The notes under the pieces: model-generated
What the model saw: the letters and a program-made list of their open reading frames with translations, nothing else
What the model was told of the DNA's origin: nothing
Database searches by the model: none
Part shown: piece by piece, positions 10,857 to 47,247 of the stretch
Numbering within the stretch: the stretch's first letter is position 1
How the letters are laid out: every line of letters starts with the position of its first letter
From: Onchocerca volvulus
Taxonomy: Eukaryota; Nematoda; Chromadorea; Rhabditida; Onchocercidae
Assembly (NCBI GenBank): GCA_000499405.2
Contig: HG738138.1
Location: 13,269,208-13,333,207, forward strand
Length of the DNA: 64,000 bases
Direction: 5' to 3'
Made by a program: the position numbers and the translations under genes

Positions 10857-13800
10857 TTCTGTAATGTTGTTGCTGATACTTTTGACCCGGTGTGAAGAGT
10901 TAGAGAGTGATGAGAGGTACCTCTGGACCTCATTCATTGATATAGAGAACAGCGGAAAGGGGCGGTACGTCCAGTGTACGCATGGTGCAGAGTTACACCT
11001 TACCAAACAGGTTTGACCGTTATTGTGGCCATCGCTTATGTACCACTGCTTTCTAGCATATTCACATTGTTGTTAAATAAAATACCAAGAAAAGGTGGTA
11101 CCAGGTACCAAAGAACTGATGACCCGCTCCAAATATTTGGCTCACGATTCGGACCGTTCTTGTTGATCTCCTTATGTTTTCAGCATAACTTTTAGATATC
11201 ATAAGTGTGAAAATTTGAATTTTGGGTTTCCCTCTTGTTCGGTTTCCGCATATAAACAAAAGCCTATTTTTAGAAGTCTCTTTCAAATTGAGAGAAAAAG
11301 CAAACTTAATTGATGTAATTGTCATAATTCACTTTTTTCCTTACTTATTTTATTCACTAGACACTGTTTATTAATTCAGTGCATTCCGCATTTTTCATAA
11401 TCAAATAAGATGCAAATTATAATTCGCTTATTTGATCATGATATCCTGCATCCTTATTCCAGTTTTATTCGATGAAGAAATACTAATTGAGAAAAAAAAT
11501 TGTCACTGATCAGATTGAGTTTAACATCAACATCTGTGCTGCAGTAAAAAAGCCGGAGAGCTTGTGATTGAAATGGTGATCAGATTTATCAGTTGTATTT
11601 TTCAAGTAAAAATATGGAACTAGGAGGTTCATTTACCACTAAATAATTTTAGTGAAAAATTTTGAACCGATTAAAAATAAATGACAGAATAAATCACTCT
11701 TTGAACAGATGATAATAAAAATAAGGCATTCTATTTGGCTATTTATACCCTAACAATACAATTTCATGGCTTTTCAGTGTACTGAAAAGTTAGTTTTTCA
11801 GTGTTCTTAAAAGTTAAAAATTAGTTTCATTTCCTTGGCTCTAATTTCTCGGTTTAATTAAATAAAAACTTTGAGTCTTAGTCGCAGTTTTCCAATCAGG
11901 ACAATACGTTAAGATTAACAATAAGCATTTCTAGCACCAATCGATCAACTGAACTGCACAAAAATTGCAAGATATTTTCAGTTATTAATTAATTCTGTAA
12001 AATTTTTTGGAAATTTCAATGAATACTGATGCTGGTGCTTATACATGTCATGTTGAATATCATGTTGCAATAAGTTGTTCATCATGAGTTTGTCGTAACA
12101 GCGTACAGATTAAATATCCAGCATCATCAGGACTTTTAAATGTCAAATAAGACAATATTTGTTACTCTCTATATCACTGGTGATATTGAATTTATTCGGT
12201 TCAACTCTTATAGCAGTATTAAGGTCGATTACGTGAATCACGAGGTCATCTCACCACTTGCTGTCCTGTTGAGAAAAAGGTATGTAAGAGAAACGAATGG
12301 AGAGATTGAAAGATAAATATTTTGGATTGTCGGGTAGAGATGTGACAGACTAGAAAATGCTCAGTGATCGCAATATTAAAGTGACAGTTCGTTAGGTCTG
12401 AAAATCAGCTTTGGCATGGCCGTAGACATCTACAGCGTCAAATATCACCGCATATACACAGTTATCCAAACAAGACAAAAAAATAATTACCTTCTTCAGT
12501 GTTATGTCATCATCAAAGCAACATAGTAGACAGTTAGTAAAAAAAGAATACCATAACTGTAAACGGTAACGATGTTCAGAAGAGAAAAGCAGAAAGATGA
12601 TTCCTGATAACGATGATGGCGATGAAGGGAAGTAACTCTTTATTTAGGATAAATGCTACAAGTGGTCATTCCGGATATGGCGTAACGACAAAGATGACTA
12701 TTGGGGGCCAAACAGTGGAAAGGAGAGAATGAATCGGATCTAAGATAAAATGATGATGGATCGTAATCATTTCGAGCATGGAATGGGGCGGTCTTTATCC
12801 TAGGTACTCAGAGGCACAAAAATTATTTGAAAATCGATAAATCGTTTTTTTCTGCTTGCACTTGTTTTCAATCACTATATGAACAAGTTTTCTCGAAATT
12901 TCTTTCACCTTTCCTTCACTGTTACCTGCTTATCGAAATGACTCTTTAAGCAGTCAATTTACAGTACTTAAAAACCGTCTCTAAAGGTCATCTTGTCTTT
13001 TTGCTTCCATATAAAACAAACATTACGTGAGCTATACAACAGGGAAAGAACGTTTGATGTCTATGCTGTACTACCGTGTATTGATAGTACCCATTAGCTT
13101 GATTGAAATTATTACAGGGTACTTGTACTTGTTTACTTCCTGTCAACATTTGATTGACAGATGTGGAGAAACAAGGAAGCACCACAATGATATTAATAAA
13201 CAATGTCGGTAATATGATAGAGTACAACGATCGCTCCTTTTGTTCACTGTAGCAATAGTGATGATGTTTAATTATCTATTAGTTTTCTAGCTTGCCTCTC
13301 TTTATACGGCAACGACCGGTAGCAATCAAAAATTGCGATCGCAATATCATTGCGAGCATCAGTTAAAGAAGAACGTATAAGCAGATATTGGAAGTATTGT
13401 CGTTCACTAGAAGCGCCGTAATACGTATCAGACACCGTTGTTCAAAGAGGGAGCTGATTTCTGGGTTATTCAAATTGAGCAATTTGCAATTATCGATAAA
13501 TTCAGTGACATCTTAATTGGAGTGGTGCATTTCTTTGTGCTGCCACAACTATTTATTAACGAAAGCTGCCATTCAATTTATTTTTGGAAAAGAAGATAAA
13601 GAAGCGAGAAAATTTATTATTTTTTGTATTTCCGAAACTACCACTATTTATTTCCCTGAATTCCCGTTTGTCAATTTATCTAGAGAGAAGGAAACGAAAC
13701 ATCAACAATCTATTCCTTCGAATCCGTAGCTGCGTCAGATATTCCTCGGTACATCCTCATAGTTTTGTCTACATCGTATTATAATAATAGTACTATTATT

Positions 13801-13886
13801 ATTCCAAGATAGAAAAAATACTGATTTTCTTGGCCTTCTGCAATGCAATATGCTGTATGATTCCAGTATTTCCCATTCTGATATGC

Positions 13887-13901
13887 TTTTTTTTTTTTCA
13901 G
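13887..13901 (+). promoter_or_regulatory. acceptor at fasn-1 5' end (likely trans-splice site)
   Basis: A run of T ending in TTTTTTTTTTTCAG closes at 13901, 109 bases before the first fasn-1 ATG. It matches a nematode acceptor and is the best candidate for spliced-leader addition or the end of a 5' UTR intron. Confidence 0.5.
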
Positions 13902-14010
13902 TTTGAAGCGATCTGAGTGAACAGCAGACTTCATCCTAAGCCTGAAACTACCTTCTCCTTTGCTACTTTCTGTTTCTTTTCCTGTTCTCATTTCACCTTG
14001 CTTTGCCATC

Positions 14011-38296
<24,286 letters not shown>

Positions 38297-38319
38297 TATA
38301 TTATGGAAGGTATATGTAG

Positions 38320-38750
38320 AAATAATCAAATCATAATTTTCATTATTGCCAAAATTATAATCATCATTGCAGTCATGATCATAATTATGACCATAATATC
38401 TGCAAAAATTTTCATGACCACCATTGCAACTACGATTATAATACTGTTTGTAATTGCGATTATGGTTATGATGTGAATACAATTATGATTATGAATGATT
38501 GTAATCATACTACGGACACGATCGCGTTTGTAATTATGAATGTAATTGCAACTATAGTTATGGTTCTGATTGTGGTTATGATTATAATTACGATTGATGT
38601 TATGATTAGGACCGCAGCTGCGATTCTAACTATTCTTAGGAATTATGATTGTTATCGTAGTTATAGGTACGATTTTAACCATGATTATGATCGATGTTAT
38701 CAGTGCGATTACAACTGCAGTTGTGATTGTAATTTCGCACATTTTCTCAT
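38320..38750. repeat. degenerate hexanucleotide-like array
   Basis: About 430 bases consist of drifting six-base units resembling GATTAT/AATTAC/GATTGT. This creates long but meaningless open frames on both strands, rich in Ile/Met/Val or Asn/His/Tyr. It begins just after the fasn-1 stop and probably forms part of its 3' UTR. Confidence 0.75.
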
Positions 38751-38786
38751 CTCAATTTTTGCAACGAGTTTATTTCATTCAAGATG

Positions 38787-38794
38787 TGTAAATA
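38787..38794 (+). promoter_or_regulatory. possible Pumilio/PUF-binding element
   Basis: TGTAAATA fits the UGUANAUA consensus for PUF-family RNA-binding proteins and lies about 490 bases past the fasn-1 stop. It matters only if the 3' UTR extends this far. Such an octamer can easily occur by chance in AT-rich DNA. Confidence 0.2.
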
Positions 38795-41257
38795 TTTATA
38801 TGTGCATTTTGATCAGTTATTTATTGTGATACAAAATACTGATGTTTAGCTGGCTGGTACGCAATGAAGTCATTGCTATTTCCACAAAAAGTTTTATCAT
38901 TCGTTAATTTCCTGCCGAATAGAAAAAATCGACTGCCTGACGCAGTATTATTTGTATTTGCAAGGGCGAGTAATACCAGCTTGAGATCACTTTTCTCCAA
39001 AAGATGGAAAGTGTTCGTAACTGCCGCTAAAATAGAGCTCGAATTGTATCCCAAATGAGGCAGAAGTTTGCTGCAGTTTGCAAAAAGTAATCTTGACCGA
39101 CAAAATGTTATATAATGTTTGTGATAATCATCAATTCGAGGTATTTTCGTGCCTTCTCTTTCACTGTTTGTAACATGTGTTTGTTTGAAGCTTCCAAATT
39201 TGCATCTACGGCTCTTCAACATTCGTGCGTGCTTCCAAGATTGCACGAATGTTTTTTTGATATCCATATTCCATTTCAAGAAAGCCTATTAGTGGTTTTT
39301 CTTATCGAAAATAATACGAATGAAATTCGAAATTTTTTGACAAACTCTGATTTCTCCATGTACTGTCGTGCCTCATTCAAACTCTTCTTTTTACTTATCT
39401 TTTTAGTTTATAATAGTCGCCAAATATTATAAATAAATGATAAATCCTGCGTTACATATGCATGAATCGTTATTTAGAATTAATGCAGTGCTTCAGACGA
39501 TGTGATCTTATAATTTCAAACATGACAATATTATATATTTCGAATAACATCTTAAATGTAGAAACCAGAAACTTTCCATGCGAGAATTTCTCGAGCGAAT
39601 GCTTCCTTAATGCTCCGTTAGAATATTGCTGTCTCAAAAAACAGTATTATTTGAGGGTTTTTTTTTTTTCATTCGTTCTAATGATTAAAAATGAAATTAT
39701 CAGTTGGATTTTTAGTAATGCTGCGATAAAAATTCTTAACAAAATTAATCCATTGATACTGAGCGAACATCGCTGAAAAAAGAAAAAAATTATCATTATG
39801 AAAGCAGCGTTCTCCAACACAATAGCTTTGTAGAGTTATAGCTTTCTAAAACTCGTCAAGACATTTCTTTTGAAAGTACTATAAGTTTGCTTCAAATAGG
39901 TAATCTTTCTAATGCTATCAAAATTCTCAATAAATAGTAATTAATTATAAGCATTTATGAATTTTTCCTGTATGGATAAGCATCCTTCCTCATTCGAAGA
40001 CTGAAAAAAGCGGAATACGGCTCATCTGTCTTAAAAGTCTCCCTTCTTCAATGGAATCAATTAGGAAAGACAAAAGCAGGAAACTGAAACTGTAGGTAAG
40101 CAAGAAGCAATGGTCTCAATGGAAAAAATACACGGCAATTCCCGTTGAATAATAAGCTCTAAATTCAAAGCGAAGTTTAATGATATATTCGCGTGTCTTT
40201 AGCACATTGGAATGTTTTTTCAGATATTTCTGCGTCAACACAATGTTACTTATACGCTGATGCTGCTGTGAACTGCATAGTTGAATATTTAACGCTGGTC
40301 CTTCCTATTTACTTTTCTGCGGTCATTACAAGATATTCTCCCAACTTGATTACTCAAACTCGGACACCCATTGCCACCGCTAGATCTTAACATCAATCTC
40401 CGTAACCAAATACTGACTGCCGAACATCTCCAGGTGATGATAACATGGCACGAATGCCAGGATAGGCGAGATAAGCACCTTAAATACACTTCTTTACTGA
40501 TCGCATAATTTGTTGGGCGGAGTTCATCGTTCCAAGACAGTAGGATGACTACGGCAGGGCGTGACTAATAATGGCCTAGAAACTTCGTTGGTGGTCTTGA
40601 GCAGCATTCGTACGTATCGCCCTTCGTATTGTCATCATGGTCGTAATTCACTCCAATAAAAACTTGACTTCAAAAGTAAGCGACGGGAAGACACTGACCA
40701 ATATGACGAAGGCATTAGAAATATAGTGAAAATGTAGGACCCAAGTGGATTGGAGATGGGTGGCCGTTATTCTCTAACGAACAGCCAATTTGGTTCTGCT
40801 TATGTGTTGGGAATTCAACGTGTGATTTCCTTCGTTAAGTTAAAAAATTATTCGTGGGTGATCTTCAAATGTTTGATTTGTACCACTTATGGTTGTAGCT
40901 TCCTGGCTTGAACTTTTTTCGTTCATCATGAGCAGTGTTTCGATCTTTTCTTGCATTGATAAAACTGGATACGAAATCCAATATTGAAGATGGCCCAGGA
41001 TAAGATCCCATAGTCCGATGTCAGTACAATTGTGGAATATCCTATTCAGATGCCTAGACTCACATGCAATATAGACCCTCAAACCAAATGAACTTAATCG
41101 CTGAGATGAACAACTCTCCATTAAAGTGTGAACTATACGATTATATCCGTAAATCCTTGAACGGACTCATTTTATGTACTTTTAATGAGCACTATTCCGA
41201 CGAAGTAGTAAATTCAAATGATGGAGAAAAGTAAGGCAGTTTCCAGGTGCATTTCGA

Positions 41258-41319
41258 ATAGAATTCAAGGAGTGGAAATATACCTACATATAGATATATT
41301 TCCACTCCTTGAATTCTAT
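41258..41319. repeat. perfect inverted repeat, 25-bp arms, 12-base loop
   Basis: The arm at 41258-41282 (begins ATAGAATTCAAGGAGTGGAA) is exactly complementary to 41295-41319. The whole element is 62 bases and would fold into an unbroken stem-loop. It may be a small transposon relic or a transcribed hairpin. No target-site duplication is obvious. Confidence 0.9.
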
Positions 41320-41903
41320 ATAAATCAATTTTCCGTACTGGAAATGTGAGAATATTCTATTGAAAACAAGATTCTCAATTTCTTATTTTAAATGATTATG
41401 GGATTCAGTGATGGATGAATGGTCCACGCCAATCCTTTCATACCGTTTATCCCAAATTCCAGTACGACCCTAGTGAGTGCTGTAGAATATATATAATACT
41501 TCCGAGAATGTTACTCTGCAATTATTTATATCATAATAATTGAGAGTATGCAAAGTTACAAGAAGAAAGGATATTATCATAAAGTAGTCATTTTTCGCTC
41601 ACTGTTAAAAACACACATCAGAATCTTAGAGCAGTCTTTTATTATTCAAACAGAACAGCATAGTATAACATTACAATATAAGCTGTAAAAAATTTATGCT
41701 CACAACAGAAAAATAGATATAATTATTATTCGGACCAATGACTTCCCGTGTGCCAAATGTGAAAAATTCTTGTATAGAAAGATGTCACTGTTTTCGTACT
41801 TCTTACAGTATAAACAAGTACATTCCACAGATTCCAGTGCTTGCATAATAAAGAAATGGAATTTAGAATTGACTATGTAGCGACTAATTGACTTCAAGTG
41901 AAA

Positions 41904-41909
41904 TTTATT
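41904..41909 (-). terminator. polyadenylation signal for MFSD12-like gene
   Basis: AATAAA on the minus strand lies about 70 bases after the proposed stop at 41980. It sits inside a small palindrome (AAGTGAAA...TTTCACTT). A second AATAAA lies at 41638-41643. Confidence 0.5.
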
Positions 41910-41979
41910 TCACTTCACATTTAGTCGACTCACTAGATAAATAATTTTTCGGCTGTAGTTTAAAATCTGGAAGTTTAAC

Positions 41980-44900
41980 TCACCTATATGATTGCTGACT
42001 CGAATTCAAATTGGACAAGGAATCATCTCCAAATATCGGCTGAAATTTCAATAAATTTAAAAATGTGATAAATAGCAATCTACATAAAAATCAACTCAAC
42101 TATTCATACCCTCCGAAACATCCCTACTACTGAGAGATAGAGAATTCCATTTCTCGCTTATTATAAGAGAAAGGAGTACGAAGAAGGCAATCAGAAGACA
42201 ACTAATAGGTGTAACGACAACCATCATTCGATAGAAGCTTGTACAATCAACTGCGCTATCTCTAGTCCTGCAAATTCATTATTTTTATTACTGGAAAGGT
42301 TTTCTGAAGTAAAATAAAGTGGATACGATTGACTTTGGCGAACTAACATGCAGGAAGATGGACTGAATAACTCGATCATTTGTAAAACAATTCCGTTTGA
42401 AATTTTATCCATAGAACTCAAAATACCGTAAACAAAGGCGCCACTTCCCTGCAGAAAATAAAATGGTATCAAAAAAGCAATGAGCAAAAATGTTTTAGCA
42501 TTAACATAAATATGACAGAATAAGCAAAATGAAATAGTAAAAAAGCTAAACTGAAACTGGCTTTGCTTTGCACTTATTTATTTCAACGCTAATTTCAATA
42601 ATCTACAGAAGTACTACCATCCTTTCTCGATTTTAAACTGTATTTTTCAGATAGTGCTTGTATCACTGCAAAGCAAAAAATGAAAATTTAATTTCAAAAG
42701 AAGCGAGAAGCTGTAAGAATGAGGGCAACAATGTACCAACTCAGCGTTCACTTTTCATTTAGAGATAGTAGGAAATGAAACAGCAGAAAAAGTGAACAGA
42801 ACCAACAAAGAATGACAGATCTCACGAAAGAATGAACCAAAAACAGGCTGAAATGAACATAACTGATAAAATGTTGGAAAAGCAAGCTTTATGTGTTCCT
42901 GAAAAAAAAAATCCAAAGCGTTAATCTAATTGCTTCATAAAGTATGCTTCTAACTACTAATTTGATATCGCTCGTTTAAATAATCTTAGTTTTTGGTGGC
43001 TAGGGTATAGCAAGAATCTTACTTAAAAATTTAAAACGATTTCTCACATCCTGCAACTTTTTTTTTTCTTAATTTCATGCCTTAATAAGATCATAACTTG
43101 AAATAAGACAAGTCAGTAACTTACTGTGTCTTGCCTAATAAGCTTTGCCACTGCAGAAAGTGAAGTTATTAACAAAATTGCTTGAGTTGCACCCAGAAGA
43201 ACAGCATTTATATAAATTGGAAAATATGCATCAAATTGTATCACCAAGCAATTTGAAAAGCCACATAAACATCCAAGTAAGGCTAAACTCTGAAAACATA
43301 AAATCAAAAGAATAACAGTATGCATTTTAAATTTCAAACAGTAAATAAAGTTTCCCGAAATTTAAGAAGATATAGAAGCACACCAAAAATTAAGTTACAG
43401 AATCTTGAACTACGGTTTTAAGCTTTTTGTGACTCTTCTTCCGTAACATCAAGATAAGCATGTAAATTTAAAATTAAGAAAAGACTGAAAAATGTACCGA
43501 AACTCGTTAACTCGGGGTTATTTTTGTCAAAATCCTGACTACCTTGCTCTTTCATAGAATGTCCATCTTAAATACTTTTAGCCTGCTAAAATAATCATTA
43601 ACTTCCTCGATGAATGCCGCAAATGTTATTAATCTTCTCCATATATATATATATATGAGATAATTAAAATACACAATGAGCATAAACTTTCTAAATCTCT
43701 ATTACCAATACTATCAAAATATATTCAACTATGCGATTCCTAAAACCACTCCATACACTATGCAGTAAGAAATACAATTCTTAAGCCAAGCTTAAATCAA
43801 CCATTTTGGTGGCTGCTCCAATTTTACTCCGCTTTCCTTTCTATCTGCCCGAATAACGTAAAAAAATACAAAAATTCACTTCCAAGCTGCATCGACGATT
43901 TATAAAAGGTACACTAGTCAAGGAAGAGATCACAAGCGACGAACAATAGGAGGCCATCGGCAGTATAGCAACGTACTTCTGGAAATACAACAAATCCCAA
44001 CAACAAATTCGGTAAATTAATTATTGTAAAATTATAAAAACTGTATCACAATAGCAATTTCCAGAAGCGTATGATATTTTAAGTTACAGTGCAACAAAGT
44101 CTTTTATCATCCACTTACAAAAAAAGAGACAATCAAGTCACCTTCGAAAGATTCGGCAAATGTGTAATGTAGAACGGGAAATAAACTTGCGATATGTTAA
44201 TATACAATCTGCAAAGCACATATAACATTCCAACCTGAAAAATAATACCATACTCAATTTTAAAAACTTAGTAATGACCAAACTGAATATTTGAAATATT
44301 TTCTAATTTGGTTTTTGAATAACAATTAAACTAAACATTAAAATGTTATTCCTTTAGATCGTCTAGCCGCTTTTATATTTGAATACAATTCAGAAGTGCA
44401 TTGATGAATTTCGTCACAAATGCTTTGCTCATGCTGTTGAATTGTCTTTAATGCATTAGCGCAGAATGCTAAGTAGCCAAGAACGAAAACTTAACATAAT
44501 CTAGTCAAGCAACTGCTGTTGGAAAATTAGTAGTTTTCTAAACCTTATGCAATACAAAAAGGCGTTTTAAACGATTTCATATTTCACAGTTGCACGAATG
44601 GTATTTAAAAAATTAAATGCAAAATATTTATGGAAGTCGTTCCAAACAAAACTAAATTTCACGGATAGAAAATATCCGTTAAATAGGAAACAAACCGATG
44701 AAAACTTTTCAAAGAAAACTTGATTTTCTGTTAGCGGTCAATTAAAACTTCCTTATAATGTAATAACCCATATTGCAATTAATTTATTCTTTCTTACAAA
44801 ATTTGAGCACATATGCTCTCTGTTACATTCTCTACAAATATAAAATTTCTTGAAATGGAGCGCTACCTGGTAAAACTGGAAACGACACATCCATTTAAGG

Positions 44901-47231
44901 AGTGATAATTTGAATGCATCCAAAATCCCACACTGATATCGCAACGAAGTAGATACAATAATATGACCATTTCTTGAAGGTTCTTTTATTACAGTATAAA
45001 AAATTATTCCAGTAACAAGTCCCAAAACGATAACCATTCCCGCTACAATCTGAAAATGCAATGTATAAAGTTCATTATAGTCTATTAAAATGCCGTTTTT
45101 TAAAATCGTTGGTAAAAAGCTTACATTAAAGTGCCGAAGGTCCCGTGGACCAACTGCAGAGCCACTATCATCAAGATATAAAAGAACAGAAAGTACTGCA
45201 AAAATAATTAAATTTGCGACAACCGTGAAACCATGCCTATAAAAATAATGCAATAAATAATTGCCGTGAAAAAAGTGGAAAAATGGAAATTATATTCATC
45301 GCTCTTCCAACATCTGTTACACATATGCTCATCTCAGCTTACAAGAAACAACCTAACAGAGTTCATCGTCGTTCGACGACTCTCATCATACGTCAGCTCC
45401 GGAAGCAAAGCCAAATGTGAAATCTGCAAAACATATCACTGCATGATTTAGCTCTCAACAACAACAAAAAAAAAACCATTGTAAATACTGGAAAAATTCC
45501 AATAGAATGGACAATGGTGATGTGTTCTCAGCTTAGTTTGATGATTACGGCACATTCAAAGTTCAAAAAGATTCAGGAAAAGAAAATGGTATATAAGTGT
45601 GGAATAAACAAAACAGAAAGTGATTACCTGCACAGCAGCCCATCCAATTTGAAATACAATTACATATGGTGCATACCAAGCAAAAAGTTTCCAGTCAGTC
45701 GTTAATTGATCACATATGAAGCACTTATTGTAGATAAATGCAAATGAAAAAGTAACTAATACGGTACCTGCAACGACAAATGTAACATAATTATCTTTCA
45801 TTCTGCTTTTCCCAAATGATTCATATCATTTCCATTAAAAGTAAACGAGACATATATTATTTATGTCACATTATGCAATTAAATGAACTTACAGATTCAT
45901 TTAAAAAAAAAAAAAAAAAAGAAAATAATTACTATAACAACACACCAAGAGCATGCCATGATTTTCTTTGTCCGCAATGTCGAAAACAAAATGGAACCGA
46001 TGATAAGTCGCTCAGAACTCCAATGAACGCTGTGCTCAAAGCATCAGTAGTCTATAACAAACTGATTTACATCGTTCACGGCAAGCCATTTAACAGTGAA
46101 TTCGAACGGATGCAAGTATAAAATTTGCGGTATTAAACAAAATCGAAAAAGCAAAATACCACATTCCTTAATTTATGTGAGAAAAGTTGAAAAATTTATT
46201 TATATTTATTTTGCAGACATTACTGAAGCATTATAACACCATATTTTTCTTCTCTCTCTACTTCTACCATTCAGGATTCTAAATTCAGAATGTTGTGATG
46301 TCATACGAAATCAATAAGAAAATAATTTCGCTTTTTTTCGATAGCAGCACTGCATATTCAGGAAACAATATTTAATTCTTCACGACACTAATATATTCTA
46401 AATTCTAAGTTTGGAGAAAAAAAATACCAAAGAAACACAATGAAACCTGGCCAATCAACATGATCAAACCCGCTACAGAATTGCGCATAATAATCACTTT
46501 TTCCAGAAATAATAAAAGATATGTAAACCACATGCTGGCACACAAATCGTTATAAAAATGTCCAATTCCATACCCAAGTACCTTGCAATTATTCAATTCG
46601 TTTGATGTGTCTACATTTTCCTAAAACAAAAACTATAAAAATGTCACTGTATAAAATCCAAGCTCGTGTAAGTCTCTAACAGACTAGAATGAAGAAAAAA
46701 AAGTGGAAAACAGAAAAGTGACAGTATGGTACTTTATTTGAGAATCAGCGTTGTTCACAATAGAGTAGCAAGTCATCCAGGAGAGAAACAGATATTTTGC
46801 CTACGAGGGCTAAATATATTTTACTTTCAGTGGAAAAGTTTATTAAGAGAATAGAAGCTTTTTCCCCTTATCTTTTTACTACTCGGTTTCTATTTGAATT
46901 CTCTTGACCTTTTATCTATCTGTTCTAACATTTATCCGAAATTATTAGAATTATATCGAAATAGTTTCTTCCTTTTGAAGAAAATTTTTCTTCTAAAAAC
47001 GAGTAACCCACTAATGGTGCATAAGATTCTTGAAAACGCTGAATAAAATCAGTCCTAAATAAATTGGTATGCTCAAAAAATTTTAGAATCATGAAGTTTC
47101 CGATTCTGTATCAGTCAAACCCATCAAAAAGTTCGTTTCATCGAAGTATCGCTAATACTTACGACTTGCCCGCAAACACCACTCGTGATACTTTCTGTTT
47201 CCTCACTATTCCTTTCTTCGTTACTTTCCAT
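41980..47231 (-). CDS. MFSD12: MFSD12-like major facilitator transporter
   Basis: A member of the major facilitator superfamily related to MFSD12, which in mammals is needed to import cysteine into lysosomes and melanosomes. Exons 5' to 3': 47231-47163, 46620-46447, 46051-45946, 45767-45628, 45423-45353, 45236-45125, 45049-44867, 44234-44142, 43978-43880, 43289-43125, 42448-42334, 42250-42120 and 42039-41980. Phases agree and give 505 residues; human MFSD12 is 480. Landmarks are GYGIGHFYNDLCASMWFTYL (TM1), YVIVFQIGWAAVQISHLALL, RHGFTVVANL, QFYQVGMLY, and GSGAFVYGILSSMDKISNGI near the end. The N-terminal 31 residues are acidic and cytosolic-looking. The last two introns are inferred. Exon 12 could instead read through to a TGA at 42096-42098. 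The substrate in this worm is unknown. Confidence 0.9.
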
Positions 47232-47238
47232 TTCGCAC

Positions 47239-47247
47239 CTGCAACTT
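47239..47247 (-). promoter_or_regulatory. putative trans-splice acceptor of MFSD12-like gene
   Basis: On the minus strand GAAGTTGCAG ends eight bases before the start codon. This close spacing is typical of spliced-leader addition sites in nematodes. Confidence 0.45.

Larger units (their letters stand above)
6062..13901. other. long intergenic region between slx-1 and fasn-1
   Basis: I find no gene I can support in this 7.8 kb on either strand. Open frames are short, and none has linked splice sites or a recognisable product. It holds AT dinucleotide runs, a GATG-rich tract near 10780-10856, a more GC-rich patch near 10880-11170 and a short immunoglobulin-like fragment at 12007-12087 (see findings). 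The right end presumably contains the fasn-1 promoter. I saw no clear sterol-response or E-box cluster. Confidence 0.5.
38297..41979. other. convergent 3' region between fasn-1 and MFSD12
   Basis: The genes on either side are transcribed toward this region, so it holds both 3' UTRs. I see no canonical AATAAA soon after the fasn-1 stop; a plus-strand AATAAA occurs only near 39432. It also contains a hexamer-like array, a perfect hairpin and a more GC-rich patch at about 40190-41130 with overlapping open frames on both strands. No gene is supported. Confidence 0.5.

Noticed and set aside
10391..11325. Several open frames in the GC-richer part of the slx-1/fasn-1 gap
   Set aside because: Frames overlap on both strands, lack linked exons and show no recognisable domain. 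I could not choose one as a gene.
45816..46121. 101-codon plus-strand frame
   Set aside because: It is the antisense of MFSD12 exon 3, whose minus-strand frame matches the family and has proper splice sites.
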